Below, piece by piece: positions 62,211 through 64,000 of a stretch of DNA of 64,000 nt. The DNA lies in the NCBI RefSeq assembly GCF_028745515.1, contig NZ_JAQZSG010000012.1, positions 1 to 64,000 on the forward strand, given 5' to 3'. Made by a program: the position numbers and the translations under genes. The notes beneath the pieces were generated by a model. That model was not told where the DNA came from, searched no databases, and worked only from the letters and a program-made list of their open reading frames with translations. Numbering within the stretch: position 1 is the stretch's first letter; every line of letters begins with the position of its first letter. Origin of the DNA: Paenibacillus thermotolerans. GTDB taxonomy: Bacteria; Bacillota; Bacilli; Paenibacillales; YIM-B00363.

Positions 62211-63113
62211 ATGGCGAATAACAACAAAAGCTCTAAAATCGGTGCGGGCACGATCTTCGGCATCGTGATCGGTTTGTTCGTCCTCGTGTCGGTCATTGCG
62301 ATTATCGTGAACGCGAACCATAAACCGGACCCGAATGTGCTGACGAAGAAGAGCCCGACGCATCCGCATACGTTCGGCTATTCCCCTGACGGCCGAACGC
62401 TATGGATCGGAACTCATACGGGAATGTATGAGTATAACGGCGGCAAGTGGATTCGGACCGTTCCGGCGATCGCAGACAATGACGTCATGGGCTATTACGT
62501 GAACGCGAACGAACCGAAAGTCATGTACATTTCGGGACACGGCTTCGTTAAGCGGACGGAAGACGGCGGCGCCTCGTGGAAGCCGATCGAGAACGGAATG
62601 CCGAACGCGCCGAAGCCGGATGTGCCGGATGCCCATATTTTGGCCCAGGATCCGAATGATTCGAAGCACCTGTACGTCTTTCTCGTGCAGCAGGAAAACA
62701 ATGTGTACGAGACCACAGACGGCGGCGATACGTGGAATTTGGCGGGCACGATCGCGCCGGACGCTTATTCGATGTCGGTCGCTCCCGGCGGCAACGCGCT
62801 TCTGGTAGCGAGCGAAGCGGGCCTGAGGCAATACAGCTTCGGCCAAAACAAGAACGAGGTCATCGCCTATGTGGACAAGCCGGTGTATTATACTTACACT
62901 CTCCCTGCCGGAGAGGTCATCATTTACGGCTCCGAAGGCTTCCGACGCTCCCGGGACTTCAAGACGTGGGAGCCGATCGGAATCGATCTTGGCGGGGAGC
63001 AGCCGATCGGCTTGCGCGCGTCGCATGCCGACCCGAACCGGCTTGCCGTCGTGACGTTCGATTATTCCGTTTACGAAAGCGCCGACGGCGGAAACACATG
63101 GGATCAAAAATGA
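62211..63113 (+). CDS. Membrane-anchored Asp-box (BNR-like) propeller protein
   Basis: A 300-residue protein with one N-terminal membrane anchor (TIFGIVIGLFVLVSVIAIIV) and an extracellular beta-propeller. At least three Asp-box motifs are seen (TEDGGASWKP, TTDGGDTWNL, SADGGNTWDQ), as in sialidase-like and sortilin-like propellers. No sialidase active-site arginines are evident, so a binding role is more likely than catalysis. It starts 33 bp after the transporter gene with GAAAGGAGC and may be co-transcribed with it. A strong terminator overlaps its end. Confidence 0.8.
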   Translation: MANNNKSSKIGAGTIFGIVIGLFVLVSVIAIIVNANHKPDPNVLTKKSPTHPHTFGYSPDGRTLWIGTHTGMYEYNGGKWIRTVPAIADNDVMGYYVNANEPKVMYISGHGFVKRTEDGGASWKPIENGMPNAPKPDVPDAHILAQDPNDSKHLYVFLVQQENNVYETTDGGDTWNLAGTIAPDAYSMSVAPGGNALLVASEAGLRQYSFGQNKNEVIAYVDKPVYYTYTLPAGEVIIYGSEGFRRSRDFKTWEPIGIDLGGEQPIGLRASHADPNRLAVVTFDYSVYESADGGNTWDQK

Positions 63114-63154
63114 AGAAGGCCCGAACTTTCGCAAGAAAAGTTCGGGCCTTCTTT
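63112..63154 (+). terminator. Terminator of the Asp-box protein gene
   Basis: AAGAAGGCCCGAACTTT pairs with AAAGTTCGGGCCTTCTT over a small loop and ends in T. The stem begins at the stop codon. Confidence 0.92.
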
Positions 63155-63198
63155 GGGCATAATTGGTGATACGATAAATAACACCAAAGGATGCTGCT

Positions 63199-64000
63199 AT
63201 GTTTCCCAGATGGCAATGCACTAGCGGAAATACGTTTGCTTACCGTCTTTTTAAAAAACATCATTCCGAAATCCAAAGCTTGTACTGGGCTCATATGATC
63301 GCCGCTCACCGGACGCGGAACATCGTGAAGAAAGCCGACAAACGGATAAAGCCGACGTCGGTGTTCGGCCAAACGTCCAAATATTCGAAGCATGTTCCGG
63401 CTACGCTGGATCAATGGGAGCACAACTATAAGGATTTCAACAACTGGGTGCGGCTGTCGGCGGCCATGGCGATCAACGGCTACATGGAGCTGTACCTTCG
63501 CAAAATATGCGCGCTCGCCATCGAGTCGAATCCGGGCGTCATCATCGGAGCTCCGGGCGCGATTGACGGAGCCGCGCTGCTCAAATCGAGGCCCGGGTAC
63601 AGCTATGCCGAGTATTCGGTTCATTTGGTGAAGGGAGATTGGAACAACCGTCTGGCCTTTTACGAAAAAATGTTCGGCGAAGCGCCGGCAAAGCTGAAGG
63701 AGCATGTGAAGGAGCTGAACGAGCTGCGCAAAATGCGCAACGGCGTAGGCCATTCGTTCGGCCGTTCGGTGGAGGATTACGAATCGGGGCTGCATTTGCA
63801 TATCAAGCCGATGATGCGGCTTTCGGAGGAACGGTTCAACCATTGGCTGCGGATGGCGGACGAGGTTGCGCTCGCGATCGACAACCATTTGAAGGATACG
63901 CATATCGGCCATTATGAGCTGCTGCTGTATTATCATATGCAGGATAAAGGTGCGGACGGAGGGCAAAAAGACGAGTGCGGCGCTCTGCAGCAAAGGCTGA
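63199..64000 (+). CDS. Putative HEPN-like protein, truncated by window end
   Basis: The ATG at 63199 after AAAGGA opens a frame that runs off the window (267 codons, no stop). I do not recognise the whole family. A central-to-late helical region contains LRKMRNGVGHSFGRS, with R180, N181 and H185 forming an RN-x3-H motif like the Rx4-6H signature of HEPN nucleases. The N-terminus (RWQCTSGNTFAYRLFKKHHSE) is basic. HEPN proteins are often RNases in toxin or phage-defence systems, but inactive helpers also exist. The C-terminus and next gene are outside the window. Confidence 0.65.
   Translation, partial: MFPRWQCTSGNTFAYRLFKKHHSEIQSLYWAHMIAAHRTRNIVKKADKRIKPTSVFGQTSKYSKHVPATLDQWEHNYKDFNNWVRLSAAMAINGYMELYLRKICALAIESNPGVIIGAPGAIDGAALLKSRPGYSYAEYSVHLVKGDWNNRLAFYEKMFGEAPAKLKEHVKELNELRKMRNGVGHSFGRSVEDYESGLHLHIKPMMRLSEERFNHWLRMADEVALAIDNHLKDTHIGHYELLLYYHMQDKGADGGQKDECGALQQRL

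Overview
The window looks like a chromosomal segment of a Gram-positive member of the Paenibacillaceae (Paenibacillus or Cohnella type). The evidence is strong AGGAGG-type ribosome binding sites with frequent GTG/TTG starts, moderately high GC, a Bacillales-type gene set (YugP peptidase, YitT, YesL, DUF309, DUF1499, a PCYCGC lipoprotein, a CBO0543 protein, a Bacillus-type ferredoxin, CimA), a 6S RNA, a preQ1-I riboswitch, and GlnR-like and CodY-like sites. No rRNA, tRNA, prophage, insertion sequence or CRISPR array was seen.

Layout. 0-6 kb: a divergent AraC regulator and GH42 beta-galactosidase, a secreted DUF4015 protein and an MFS transporter. 6-11 kb: a purine-nucleoside ABC importer operon (lipoprotein, ATPase, two permeases). 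11-19 kb: YitT, a CshA-like DEAD-box helicase with a long leader, YesL, 6S RNA, DUF1499, thiol peroxidase, a tandem hairpin repeat, rhomboid protease, LysR regulator, YugP and a damaged MerR gene. 19.7-23 kb: ammonium transporter with two GlnR-type sites flanking its promoter, followed by a DUF294 nucleotidyltransferase and a DEDDh exonuclease. 23-29 kb: MFS transporter, ResA-like oxidoreductase, citramalate synthase, Pol IV, a MobB-like P-loop protein and ferredoxin.

29.2-46.7 kb is the accessory core. It holds three paralogous FecR-domain exported proteins, a CHASE2-class III nucleotide cyclase and a secreted NHL-propeller/stalk protein, all on the plus strand. Two of the three FecR genes are interrupted, one by a +1 G in a homopolymer and one by an in-frame TAA. 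The large FecR proteins share a mosaic of unrecognised repeat modules. The set suggests a cell-surface sensing system coupled to cyclic nucleotide synthesis.

47-64 kb: PyrD, a small alarmone synthetase with DUF309, a thioredoxin/PCYCGC pair, a pseudouridine synthase, several small conserved genes, a ThuA-GH9-aldo/keto reductase operon for intracellular beta-glucan oligosaccharides, ilvD with a candidate CodY box, a preQ1-I riboswitch controlling a YhhQ-type queuosine-precursor transporter, an Asp-box membrane protein and a truncated HEPN-like gene at the edge.

The most unusual signal is non-coding. Five intergenic quartets of 22-24 bp imperfect palindromes share one geometry: centre spacings of 50-52, 61-62 and 50-52 bp, with the first two units in one orientation and the last two inverted. 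Three unrelated unit sequences are used. Spacer sequences are not conserved but spacer lengths are.
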